Source: Areca catechu (Eukaryota; Streptophyta; Magnoliopsida; Arecales; Arecaceae). Taken from it: 64,000 nucleotides of DNA. Of the stretch, positions 1 to 10,056 are shown piece after piece; position 1 is the first letter of the stretch; the number at the start of each line of letters is the position of its first letter. A program made the translations under genes and the position numbers. The notes beneath the pieces were generated by a model that saw only the letters and a list, made by a program, of their open reading frames with translations, was not told where the DNA came from and made no database searches. The stretch is taken from assembly GCA_021397845.1 (NCBI GenBank), contig CM038046.1:61584021-61648020 (forward strand), given 5' to 3'.

Positions 1-1192
1 ATGCATAGAAGTGATGAAGAACTTCAATCTGAAAAATGGGTGAGCAGAATTCTGAACACCCTTGTGCAAGCTTTCTTTCAAGAAAATAAAAAGTAGGATC
101 TAAGGGCATAGAATCCCTTAAACTAGGCTAAGCTACATTTAAAAATCTCAGATCTAAGGATCAAGAGGGTATTTTCCCAACAATGAATAGAAATCAAAGC
201 TGAATTGGAAGGAAGGCACTCATCACTCAATAATTTGAAGGCTAGAAACAAGATCTACACTTCCTACTTAGAACTTACCATCAGAGCTTGGTCCTTGGCA
301 TGGAGCCTTCATCATCAGCTTCAAATCATCAAGAAAAACTTGCAAATGATTCAAAGTGAGGTCATGGTTATGAAGAATATAAAGAAATTGAATGATTCAA
401 CAAAGGAAAGTGAAGGGATTTGAAGAAGGTTGCTGAATTCTTGGGCAGCACTTCCCCTCGTTCTTGGACTACTTGGATCCTAAGTAGAAAAGCTTGGAAA
501 TGGAACTAAAATCTCTCAAACTCAAGGCACTCACTCAAACTCACACTCAAACTCAACACTCCAACCCAAACTTCAAGAGACACTCAAACTCTTAGAAGAA
601 CTCATGAACTTGGCAAGGTGGAAGAGAAGACAAACTTGCAAGCTTTCATTCAACTCAAATATTGCATGCCTTACAAGAGGAGGCCTTGGTCCTATTTATA
701 GGCCAAGGCTAGCCATAATGGGTGGCAAAAGGGTGGGTTAAGGAGCCAACTAATTCATATTTAGTTGGTAATTAATTACATGATTAGTTCCCAGTCTAAC
801 TAATCCTAACAAGAGAAAGTCCTAGAAGCTCGATGTGGCACCATCTCCTTGAATCATTTGTCTTCATCCAATCCTTGCGCATGTCCTTTTAAGTTTGGTC
901 TTTCAATAGGCTCCAAAGTAGATGAATGTATCATAGCTTGGTCGGTCCAAGATGGGCTTCAATGTAGATGATCTTGGTCGGCCCATGGACTTGAAAAGAA
1001 GGGGTCTTTAGTAGTTTTTTTTATGGACTTGAACACTTCATACTTGCTTCATTGAAATGGAATTAGGAGTCTTCAAGAGGTGCTTTATGAAGTTAGATAT
1101 CTTCTTCATACATTGGTGGGAATCTGAAAAAAAGATTGGACTAAAATCAAAGATTGTCAGTTTGTAGTTTCTTCTTCTTGCCAATGTCCTCA
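1..1192 (-). repeat. E1 3' LTR (truncated by window edge)
   Basis: This segment matches 16084-17275 over its length with scattered substitutions and small indels. In minus-strand sense it begins TGAGGACATTGG at 1192. It contains a TATA-like box (TATTTATA on plus, 693-700) and a run of CTCAAACTCA-type short repeats (about 520-600). The outer end of the LTR is off the window. Small reading frames within it are by-products of the repeat. Confidence 0.88.
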
Positions 1193-1284
1193 TTAATTCT
1201 CCCTGAGTGAAAAGAACTCGGCCCTGACGAGTATGGATCATTTTGGCTTTAGTAGTATTCAAGTAGATCTGGATTGATCCTTTA
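1193..1284 (-). pseudogene. E1 chromodomain tail, separated from its gene by E2
   Basis: Read on the minus strand, this 92-bp piece continues the chromodomain C-terminus. It has a leucine and tyrosine-containing segment of the type NPDLLEYY, then the PYS and HxGRI motifs that close the coding region in all the gypsy copies here. The reading resumes directly from the minus-strand sequence that ends at 12653, across the E2 insertion. The 5 bp on the two sides of E2 are CTTTA and CTTTG, as expected for an old target-site duplication with one change. The segment runs to the 3' LTR at 1192. Confidence 0.75.
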
Positions 1285-3877
1285 TGATAGAAAAGTGCCC
1301 TAAGAGCCAATCATTATGAGGACCTTTTTGTAAACTTCCAGCTCATGTATGACATACTTTCATATTAATAAAGGCATTTGATTCATCATATACTGCTGTG
1401 TCATGTTTTTATCAACTATGATGAACCCCAAAGAGTAAGGTAATAGAATTAGGATTATGATGGAGTTCATAACAGTGAGACCTAATTTCCTATAAACCCT
1501 AATCTAGAATGTTCCTAGTCGTTGGACCATTGATTCGTGGATTGATGAATCCAGAAAGACTAGCTTAACTTATGTATGCTCAATTGATGAGGGTGGTTGA
1601 TCTCACAACCACTTGTGTAGAGACACTAATACTAGGATAAGGGTGCTCATCAGGGTATGAGTACACTAGACTGATCCACACCGGGATTATCTTATGGAAG
1701 TCTTACTACTTGTCAAAAGATAGATCCCAGAGTAGAAATTGTGCATGTGATCTTTAGACTTGAGGTCACTATGGTTCCTTATGCGCACTAAGCCATACTT
1801 TGGTTCATACTCATTCATGCCATTGTGACATGTACGGGGTGTTTTGGATATGGTGGAAAGTGTACGAAGGATGTGAGTGGACCAACAAGGAATTGATCAA
1901 TCTTGGTAAGAGGATATGTTATCCCGTGTAATATCTTCGATGAGTGACTCAAGGAATCTTTGCAAAGTGGGATGAGATTAGAAGTGGCTTCTAATCAGTC
2001 ATCAGCTAAGTCCTCATGATCGAGCTGAGATTCGATTTGATTAAGTGTTTGGGTTTGAAATTTATCCATACCCATCACTTAATCAAGATAATAGGAGATC
2101 AAAAGATTGAATTGTACGGTAACTTACTACTGAAGGGTATTTTGATAATTTCTACCAAATTTCTCATCTTCAAGGTAGGCATGATACGTTTCTAGACATC
2201 TATCTTGTCTTGTGGATTTTCATGAACCAATTGAATTGGTTTCATTAGTCAATTCGATGTGTGGTTCGAATTGGACAATTATGTGAGCCGATTTGACCTA
2301 ATTAGGTCAATCAGGTTCGATCGGATCGAATCGGCTCAAACCAAAACCTACTGCTAGATAGATCTGGAACCCAATGGGTCACGCACTATAGAGAGTTGGC
2401 CAAGGAAGTCACTCATGGTTTAATTAAGGTCATGGGATCCTAATTGGTTAGCTATATTGCATATTAGCATATGTAGGCTAACCCAATTCCTAACCCAATT
2501 GGATTGGATTCGGTTGCTTGCAAATTGGGCTAACCTAATTAATAGAAACCTAAATTAGGTTGAGTTCTAAGTGTGGATTGCAAAATCAGAGAATGATCTG
2601 ATTTTATTTTGGTACTTTGGACGTCTTATTGAAGAGTCCATTTGAGTTGGGACTCTAGATGCCAAAATGACACCTTGGCATTCAAAATGGCCTAGGAGAG
2701 TCTATAGTCCTCTGATTTGAAAAATATTTATATGGATGGAAAGAGGACTTAATGCCCTTTCTTTTGATACCCATATTTCATATGTTTTAACTACTCAAAG
2801 GTTGCATGGGGTGTGGATAAAGTTGACCAAAAAATAAAGGGACTCTTGGTGCCTCTTGGTGCACGAGAGATGAAGGTGCGTGCAAAAGGACAAGAGTCCT
2901 TCTATAGATGAAACATTGGAGTGTTTCATTTCAGGGGGTGCCTTCTCATCTTAACCCACACCTCTTGGATATGTTTGACCGGTCAAGGCCTTTTTGAAAT
3001 GGCATGAAAAAGGGATGGAAGCAAATGCGCGCATGAAGAGACGCGTCTCTTCATGTGGCGCGTGCCCTAAAGCAGAGTCCTTCTACTTTTAGGACTCTTC
3101 ATATTCTTTGATGTTTGGAGATTGAAGAGGCACCTCTTGGCTTTCCAGGGACTGGTACTTGCCATGTGGCAAGTCACAAATTGTCCAGGAAAATGGATGG
3201 ATGCGAATATGTCTTTTGGTGCATGAGGAGACATATTGGATATGATTTTTCAGTCTAGAAAAATTATATCTGATAACCTATTAAAGGACATATCACATGC
3301 CCCTCTTAAAATAATAAATAGGGATGGTGATATGAGTTTTAGATAATCTTTTCACCGTAAAGATATTCTGAGTGTTTTTTTACTTCTCCCTCCCTCCTTC
3401 TTACTTTAAGACAAGACTTGTCTTGTTAAGACAAGGTCTTTTCTACTAGGACAAGGCTTAGTTTTAGGATATAAGCCTAAGGGGTCCTAGAAGAGGGTTG
3501 TCCTAAAACCAAAAGTGGTTTAGGATTGTGTCCAGAGAGCCCTTCAATAGGACAGGGTGTCCTACAGTTGTCAAAAGTCAAAAGGCTGACAAAAGAGTCC
3601 TATTGAAGCAAGCAACCCCGTTAGGGATTCTTCCTTGGTACCATTCTCGTGTGGATCACCGTTGAAGGGCTTGCACTAGTGAGCCTCGTGGAAAGGATTG
3701 GATTTCAGCAATCCAGGTATGTTTGACTTCATTTATGTTTCGTTGATTGGTATTGCGTAAGGGGTTCCTAGGAATAAGGGTTTTCTTGCTAATTAGGGTT
3801 TCATGCTTAGAATTTCAGTTTTGAAATTTACTTCTGCATGCTGCATGATTCCCGGCATCCTGGGAGAATTCCCATCA
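1285..3877 (+). repeat. E2 5' LTR
   Basis: The LTR begins TGATAG and ends CCATCA, and matches 10057-12652 along its length. It includes GC-rich islands such as the stretch near 3030-3070, a 24-bp perfect palindrome at 3032-3055, and an ATAAATA box near 3313-3320 where the 3' copy has TATAAATA. The two LTRs carry many differences, consistent with an old insertion. Confidence 0.93.
3032..3055. repeat. 24-bp perfect palindrome in E2 LTR
   Basis: The sequence reads identically on both strands, centred on ACGCGT with arms CATGAAGAG and CTCTTCATG. The copy in the 3' LTR (11806-11829) has a single mismatch. GCGCG tracts on both sides could extend the pairing with a small bulge. It lies upstream of the TATA-like box, so it could be a dyad protein-binding site or a transcript hairpin. 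The sequence alone does not decide between these. Confidence 0.8.
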
Positions 3878-3893
3878 GTTGTATCAGAGCCAT
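3878..3893 (+). other. E2 primer-binding site
   Basis: Directly after the LTR end comes GTTGTATCAGAGCCAT. It matches the usual plant initiator tRNA-Met PBS (TGGTATCAGAGCCA) except for one substitution. The intact sites at 31261-31274 and 63882-63895 in sister elements support the assignment. Confidence 0.85.
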
Positions 3894-3946
3894 CCTTATG
3901 GCATACCAGTCATGAACCATTTTTGAAATTTTATGAAATTTCACTG

Positions 3947-4022
3947 TCGAGCTGACCCGAACCCTATCAAGTCGACCCGGACCCTGTCGAGCCAACCCGA
4001 ACCCTATCGAGTCAACCCGACT
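3947..4022 (+). repeat. 20-bp tandem repeat in E2 leader
   Basis: Nearly four units of 20 bp, of the form TCGAGyyrACCCGAACCCTA, lie in direct tandem. The units start at 3947, 3967, 3987 and 4007. They sit in the untranslated leader about 70 bp after the PBS. No equivalent tandem was seen in E6 or E9, so this looks like local slippage. Confidence 0.85.
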
Positions 4023-4202
4023 AAACTCATATGTATGATTTCTGGTTTCTTTATGAAATGACATGATAATGCAATTGTATGAAATTTTGCATATTAGGGT
4101 AATATGTTTAATTTCAAGTTTTTTATGAAATGCATGATATTATGTCAAGTATGAAATTATGCATGTTGATTGTACCTAGTAACCGCTTTGGATTTGGTTA
4201 GT

Positions 4203-4310
4203 CACCATGGCCGTCCGGTCATAGGAGCCAAGTAGGGTTTAAAGGCCCTCTCTTCCCATTTAATGGGTCTCCTATGATGTGTAGGGGGGCCGCTATGGCC
4301 ATATCCCATG
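4203..4310 (+). other. Leader fold closed by TCATAGGAG/CTCCTATGA (E2)
   Basis: A 9-bp perfect inverted repeat (4219-4227 with 4269-4277) encloses two smaller hairpins: AGGG paired with CCCT, and CCCAT paired with ATGGG. It is preceded by CATGGCCGTCCGG and followed by TGTAGGGGG. Nearly the same block is found in the leaders of gypsy elements E4 (37379-37475) and, decayed, E5 (21005-21098). The fold resembles a three-way junction. Function is unknown. Confidence 0.7.
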
Positions 4311-4590
4311 AATAAGTGAGGCGAAAGGTATTTTTTATCTATCATGCCTTGATTTGCATATCAGGATCATATGCTTGATGACATAAAATTTAATGAATAT
4401 TGATATGCATTGTATTTATATTTGTTATAAACTTGGTTATCATGTTTATGTTTATACTTGCAGTAATAAACACTATAATCATGATAATTTAGAATGTGTT
4501 TTTGAGACCATCAAAGCCCTCATGAAAATCATATTTAGTCATAGTAAAAAACTTAGTCATGATGCAAAACCGATTAGGGTTTGATCAGCC

Positions 4591-4734
4591 GATTGATGTC
4601 TAGGCAAGTGGTTCTGGGAAGGTAAAGGGAATGAGGTTTATAATTGGTTCCGTTGTCTGACCTGGTCAATCTAATTGGTGTCTATGGAAAGCAACGTGGG
4701 GACCCCCTCACCCCTTCCACTTACCTGGCCAATT
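4591..4734 (+). other. Two tandem TGGTGTCTA...CCTGGCCA leader modules (E2)
   Basis: Unit 1 (4591-4671) is closed by GATTGA/TCAATC and unit 2 (4673-4734) by AATTGG/CCAATT. Both start with a TG-TGTCTA-GG type motif and end with ACCTGG before the closing arm. Between them lie a G-run and a C-run that can pair. Equivalent modules occur in all copia and gypsy leaders of this window that are complete, with different but complementary closing arms. Confidence 0.68.
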
Positions 4735-4829
4735 TGGTCATATCTAAATCTTAATTTGGTAATGCTAATTGGTTAAGTATACTATAATTTGCCTTCCTTC
4801 ATGCTAAGCCAAATTTATGTCAAAAATAT

Positions 4830-5144
4830 AGTAGGTTTGTTGTGTACACACAAGGCCTACTTTAGGAATTGATATAAGATTTGTCTTCGTGCACTTAGTG
4901 CTTTATAGCATGTTTGGATATGTTGCTTTGTTGTGTACACACAAGGGCAACATTATTTAATCATGGCTATATGGAAATGAAGGGTCCGACTAAACTAAGA
5001 CATTATGGTTTGTTGTGTACACACAAGGCCATAAGTGTCCTAGAGGCAAAGATAATTGTTAAGAATTGCACGGGTTGCAATTGGAAAGGTTGTCCTACTT
5101 TGAACTCATGTGTGTTTGTTGTGTACACACAAGGCACTCATGAG
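4830..5144 (+). other. Array of four hairpins with identical 20-nt loop (E2 leader)
   Basis: The same 20-nt sequence TTTGTTGTGTACACACAAGG occurs at 4836-4855, 4927-4946, 5009-5028 and 5115-5134. Each copy is flanked by a different stem: AGTAGG/CCTACT; ATGTTGC/GCAACAT; GACATTATGG with CCATAA(G)TGTC (one bulge); CTCATGtGTG/CACtCATGAG (one mismatch). Keeping the loop while swapping paired stem bases is strong evidence for selection on secondary structure. The loop core TGTGTACACA is self-complementary, so loop-loop pairing between two RNAs is possible. The array lies between the leader modules and the gag start. Homologous arrays are at 30275-30592 and 62907-63226. Confidence 0.85.
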
Positions 5145-5236
5145 GAATAAGGATCTCAACCCCACTGAGGAAACCAAGAAGGTTTCTCACTTACCATAGT
5201 TGAGGGTTATGGTATTTGAAGAAAATAGTGGGAGAC

Positions 5237-6926
5237 TGGTATGGGAACCAGGATCCGACAGAGGCTCCTTAACCCTCTATGGATCTCAGATTAGGGTTCC
5301 ACTTCTGTGAGTCTTGTAAAAAGGCTTCAAGCCTCAAATTTGTAATTATCTTTTTCTTTGAATTGAGTATGTACTTTAACCAATCAGGTCAATTTGAGTC
5401 CTATATTGAGTCGAGTCACAAATTGAGTCTAGTATGAGTCTATTAGAAGTATGGGTCCATTGCAAGAGAGGGTCTTAAAATTAAGTCTCCTTGGAGTCAA
5501 GTCGGGAAGGAATCCAAGTCATCTCAGGGCCCACCTATTCATCCTACATGGTGCCATGACATCTTGCCATGTGGGCAGCACACTTGGCATGCAAGGATGC
5601 CCAATGGGGAGGACCACTTCACTTGGCACTAGCCTTTTTCCCCTCCCCCTATCAAGCTCATTGCCATGCAAGGGTGGTCGGCCAAGGTAGAAGTCAATGG
5701 AAGTTGATGGAGGGAATTCAAATCCCTTACTTCAAGCCCTCCAATCAAGCCTTCTTCCCAAATAGCTTCAACCTCTTTGGAAGGGAGAGACAAGAGCCTT
5801 GGGTGCCTCCACCTAACACTCCCCATGTCAAGCCTTATACCAAAGAAAGGGTGTGCAAAAAAGGAAGGAAGAAGAATATAAGCCATGCTACAAGCCCCTC
5901 TTCATGTCTTTTGCCAAAACAATGAAGACTCATTCCAACTTCAAGGCGCCATGATCCCTCCTCCTAGCCTTGCTTCATGCCACACCCATTCAAGGCTAGC
6001 ACTTGGTCGGCCAAAGGGAGAAGAAAGTCAAGGTTTGGGCACCCATTCAAAAAAAAAAAAAAAGAGAAGAAGAACTTTTGTATTCTTGCATTTGAATTTC
6101 AAAATGGGCCTTGGGTGCCTATTTAAAGGACCCAACCCCCTCCATTGTAAGTGTATTGAATGATTAATTGAAAAAGAGAGCTTGAGTTTTGTTTCTCCTC
6201 CAACCATTGTCTCCTAGAATAGGTTTGAGTGAAGCTTCCTTCATCCCCAAGGACGTCGAGTGGTGTGAGGCCACCTTTCCATCGCCCTAGGGCGTTGCAA
6301 GTCCTTCATCCTCCAGGACGTCGAGTGGTGTGAGGCTACATTCCTTCGTCCTACGGGACGTCGCGGGGTGCGAGGCCCTAAGTTATCTCCTTCTTTGACT
6401 TCAGAAACCAGCTGGACACCGGGCTCGAAGCCCCTTCTCAACCCTCCCTTAGTTCCATTTCGATACTTCTCTCCATTTCACTAATCCCTCCTTTGCTTGC
6501 CTACAGGTCCCCCTTGGTATCACGGGCACCGGAGATGGTCTTCTTTGCCATCGCAATCACCCGATCGAAAACCGGCGCATCCGCGGGTTCGACTGCTTGG
6601 GCATCCAGGCCGCATTTGCCGAGTTGAGCGATCTCTGCATCGGGCACTTCAGACGTGTGAGGTTTGCCCCTATCTCCTAAGTAGGTATTGCGTATCGAGC
6701 TTAGTCCTACCGGGGTTTCTTAATCCCAGGATCCTATTCTCTTTTACACTATTTAGGAACTTGAATTGCTAGTGTAAGCTTCTATTATTCAGTTTCTCCT
6801 ATTTCTAATCTTTGCTTGTGATCAGGAATCAAAAACTTATAAAACATTTAAAACTCATCAACGATAGAAAAACCTTTGCATCATAAGCATTCATACTAGC
6901 ATCTCTAGCCCTACTTCCCCTGCATT
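5237..6926 (+). mobile_element. S: solo gypsy LTR inside the E2 leader
   Basis: The segment interrupts E2 sequence: the left flank matches the E6 leader just after its hairpin array, and the right flank leads into the gag start. It begins TGGTATGGGAACC and shares the early LTR motif ACAGAGGCT...AACCCT.TATGGAT with the E4 LTRs (18335, 40629). It ends CCCTGCATTA, like the E4 5' LTR. Flanking 5-mers GAGAC (5232-5236) and GAGGC (6927-6931) fit a TSD with one mismatch. It contains a TATTTAAA box (6120-6127) and a run of G+C-rich hairpin motifs (6237-6377). No internal region is present, so it is a recombination product. Overlapping frames in it on both strands are not convincing genes. Confidence 0.75.
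6237..6377 (+). repeat. Tandem small-hairpin motif in LTR of S
   Basis: Four units are present, three with the full form: a short hairpin (TCC-CCAA-GGA; TCC-TCCA-GGA; GTCC-TACG-GGAC) followed by GTCGaGTGGTGTGAGGC or GTCGCGGGGTGCGAGGCC. The second is degenerate (CGCC-CTAG-GGCG). Stems differ but stay paired. Related motifs lie downstream of the TATA box in the LTRs of E5 (20341-20393, 36158-36214) and E3 (44157-44188). Confidence 0.72.
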
Positions 6927-7014
6927 AGAGGCATAATTAGATAGAAAGTTCTTATCTAGCTATGGATGTCATCTTGAGTGGTCTGCTAATATTATTCTTT
7001 GGACATTTATTTTT

Positions 7015-10000
7015 ATAGCTTCAAATTTATCACTGAGGGGCATCTTGGATGCCAACAAGTTAACCAGTTCAAACTATGTGGACTGGTTAAGGAAGAAGGC
7101 TGTGGAGAATGTTTCCATTGATTAATTTTTGGGCATTGGAAGAAGGATTGCAAGACTTATCTTGCAAATGTGAAGCTATATGCAAGTGGTGTATCTAGGG
7201 GTTTGTACATGATACAAACCAATTTATCATTGAGTGAATCTATTTCTAATTCATGGGTATTGGATACCGCATGTGGGTCACATATTTGTAAATCTTTAGA
7301 AGGACTCCACTGAATTAGAAATTTGAGGAAAGGTGACTTCAAATTATATGGTGCAAGTGGAGAACCCATATATGCTGAAGCTGTGGGCACCTATCTTCTG
7401 TTATTACCTTCGAGTAATATCATAAGGTTGGAAGAATGCTACTATGTGCCAAATATTGTAAGAAACATTATTTCTATAGCTTTGTTGTTACAACAAGGAT
7501 ATGAAATAAGTGTAAAGAGCAGTGGCTGCTCTATTATTCATAATAATACAATATTTGGGCATGGTTGCTTTATGAATGGTGTTTTAACTTTAGTACTCAA
7601 TGATGAAATACTTGTTGTAGATGACAAGAAGAGAAAAAGAGATAATGTCAATGTCACATATCTCTAGCATTGTCGGTTAGGTCATATCAGTGAGTCAAGG
7701 ATAAATAAGTTAGTCAAAGAGGATTACTTTGACACCGATGATTTTTAATCATTAGGAACTTATGAGTCTTGCCACAAAGGGAAAATGACCAAGTCTCCAT
7801 TCATTGGATATGGAGAAAGGGCAACTGAATTGTTAGGTCTTGTACATACTAATGTATGTGGACCTATGTCAACTCAGGCTAGAGGAGGATATTCTAATTT
7901 CATCATTTTTATTGATGATTTATCAAGGTTTGGTTATGTGTATCTTATGAAACACAAGTCCGAAGCCTTTGATAAGTTTAAAGAATATCAGAGTATGGTT
8001 GAAAAACAAACTCGACTTAGTTTTAAAGCTCTTCGATTTGATCGAGGAGGGGAATACTTGTCTAGTGAGTTTTTGAACCATCTCAAGGACAAATGCATTA
8101 TTTCTGAATGTACCCCTCTTTATACACCCCAGTTAAATGGAGTGGCAGAAAGGAGAAATCCCATCTTGTTGGACATGGTGAGGTCCATGATGAGCATTAC
8201 AAATCTTCTCATTTCCTTCTGGGGACGTGCCTTGGAGATTGCTGCATAAATATTAAATAGGGTTCCATCTAAGTTAGTAAGTAGCACTCCATTTGAGTTA
8301 TAGAATGGTAAAAGACCAAGTCTTAAGTACTTAAAGATTTGGGGTTGCCATTCTTATGTCAAGAATAACTTTGGACATAAGTTAAGTGCTAGGGCTGACA
8401 AGTGTAGGTTTGTTGGTTACCCAAAAGAAGGTAAGGGATACCTCTTTTATAATGCTACCGAGCAAAAGATAATTGTCATTAGGCATGCTACATTCTTGGA
8501 ACAAGAGTTTATCTAAGAAGGATGTAGTGATTCTTCACTTGAGTTGCGTGAAGAACAGAACCAACAAATCGATGAACCTTCAAGTGAAGTTCCTCAACAA
8601 GAGGTTCTTGTGGATCAGGAATAGCCACAATACATACCTCCTCTCCGAATGTCAGAGAGGGTGCGGGGAGCACCTCTCAGATATGGCTTTGTCATCGAGG
8701 ATGACAATGAAGCTAGTATCATACAGGATGATGATCCTGTGACCTATTCGGAAGCTGTCGAGAGTAGGGACTCCAACAAGTGGCTAGGTGCCATGAAATC
8801 TGAAATGGACTACATGTATTCCAATCAAGTTTGGACTCTGGTAGATCCACCTGAAGGAATTAACCCAATTGGGTGTAAAAGGATCTTCAAGAAGAAGATT
8901 GGAGTAGATGGTCATGTTAAGACCTATAAGGCTAGGATGGTAGCAAAAGGTTTTAGACAAAAACATGGTGTAGACTATGATGAAACCTTTTCTCCAGTAG
9001 CCATGCTCAAGTCCATTCGGATACTGCTTGCCATAGCAGCATACCATGACTATGAGATCTGGAAAATGGATGTAAAGACTGCTTTCCTTAATGGAAACCT
9101 TGAGGAAGAAGTCTATATGTCACAGCCAGAGGGGTTTGTCTCAAGTGGGAGACCAAACCAGGTATGCAAGTTAAAGAAGTCCATTTATAGACTTAAGCAA
9201 GCATCGAGGAGTTGGAACATCCATTTTGATGAAACAATCAAAGGATTTGGTTTTATCAAAAATGTGGATGAACCATGTGTGTATAAGAAGACAAGTGGGA
9301 GTGCCATTATTTCTTAGTTTTGTATATGGAAGACATACTGATCATTGGGAATGATATCCCAATGTTGCAATCAGTTAAAACTTGGCTATCATCAAAGTTT
9401 TCCATGAAGGATTTGGGAGAAGCATCCTATATACTAGGTATAAAGATCTATAGAGATAGATCCAAGAGGATGCTGGGCTTATCTCAATCTAGGTATATTG
9501 ACTTAGTGTTGAAGAGATTCAACATGGATGGAAGTAAGAAAGGTTACTTGCCAATTAGTCAAGACATACAACTCTCTAGTTTTCAATAAGATCCAGATGA
9601 TAGCAAATCTATATCGGGGTATGTCTTCACCCTGAATGGTGGTGTAGTGAGTTAGAAGAGTACCAAGCAGCCTACTGTTGCTGACTCAGTCCCTGAGGCA
9701 GAGTATATAGCTGCTAGTGAAGCCATAAAGGAAGCTATATGGATGAAGAAATTCATCATGGAATTGGGCATGGTTTCTAATGTACAATAGCCAGTGCCAT
9801 TATACCGTGATAACACTGGGGCTGTTAAACAAGCTAAGGAACCAAGGTCTTATCACAAGTCCAAGCACATTCTAAAATAGTTCCACCACATTCGAGAGAT
9901 TATAGAAAGACAAGATGTTGTCATCGAACGAGTTGACACAAAGAACAATATAGCAGACCCATTCACTAAAGCTTTAGCCAAGCAGCAGTTAGATCAACAC

Positions 10001-10042
10001 TTAGATTGTATGGGCATAAAATACAAGGGTGATTGGCTTTAG
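7015..10042 (+). pseudogene. E2 gag-pol remnant (Ty1/copia polyprotein)
   Basis: Order and motifs match the E6 polyprotein. The gag start codon has become ATA (7015). About 27 codons in, a stop and a large deletion jump straight to the zinc knuckle end (GHWKKDCK). The protease has LDTACGSHIC. The integrase shows HCRLGH, then HTNVCGPM where E6 has HTDVCGPM (the first catalytic Asp lost), FDRGGEY and the Glu in VAERRN. RT has lost its YVDD (it reads MYMEDIL). Near 9580 a further deletion removes about 85 codons between the RT end and RNase H, with TCTAG-type homology at the junction. RNase H continues (DPDDSKSISGY, DNTGAV, ADPFTKAL) to GDWL and stop. Many in-frame stops make it non-functional. 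Confidence 0.93.
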
Positions 10043-10056
10043 TGCAAGTGGGAGTT
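10043..10056 (+). other. E2 polypurine tract
   Basis: TGCAAGTGGGAGTT lies between the pol stop codon and the first base of the 3' LTR. The GTGGGAG core is identical to that of E6 and E9. It is the expected plus-strand priming site. Confidence 0.8.

Noticed and set aside
4203..4734. Hammerhead-type self-cleaving ribozyme in the leaders
   Set aside because: No CTGATGA core with a matching GAAA and cleavage triplet was found in the conserved modules.
4830..5144. CRISPR-like look: identical short repeats with variable spacers
   Set aside because: Only four units, irregular spacing, the constant part is the loop of hairpins, and the context is a plant retrotransposon leader.
5451..6163. Overlapping open frames on both strands as a possible host gene
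   Set aside because: They lie inside the solo LTR S, overlap each other in opposite strands, and have no recognisable domain.
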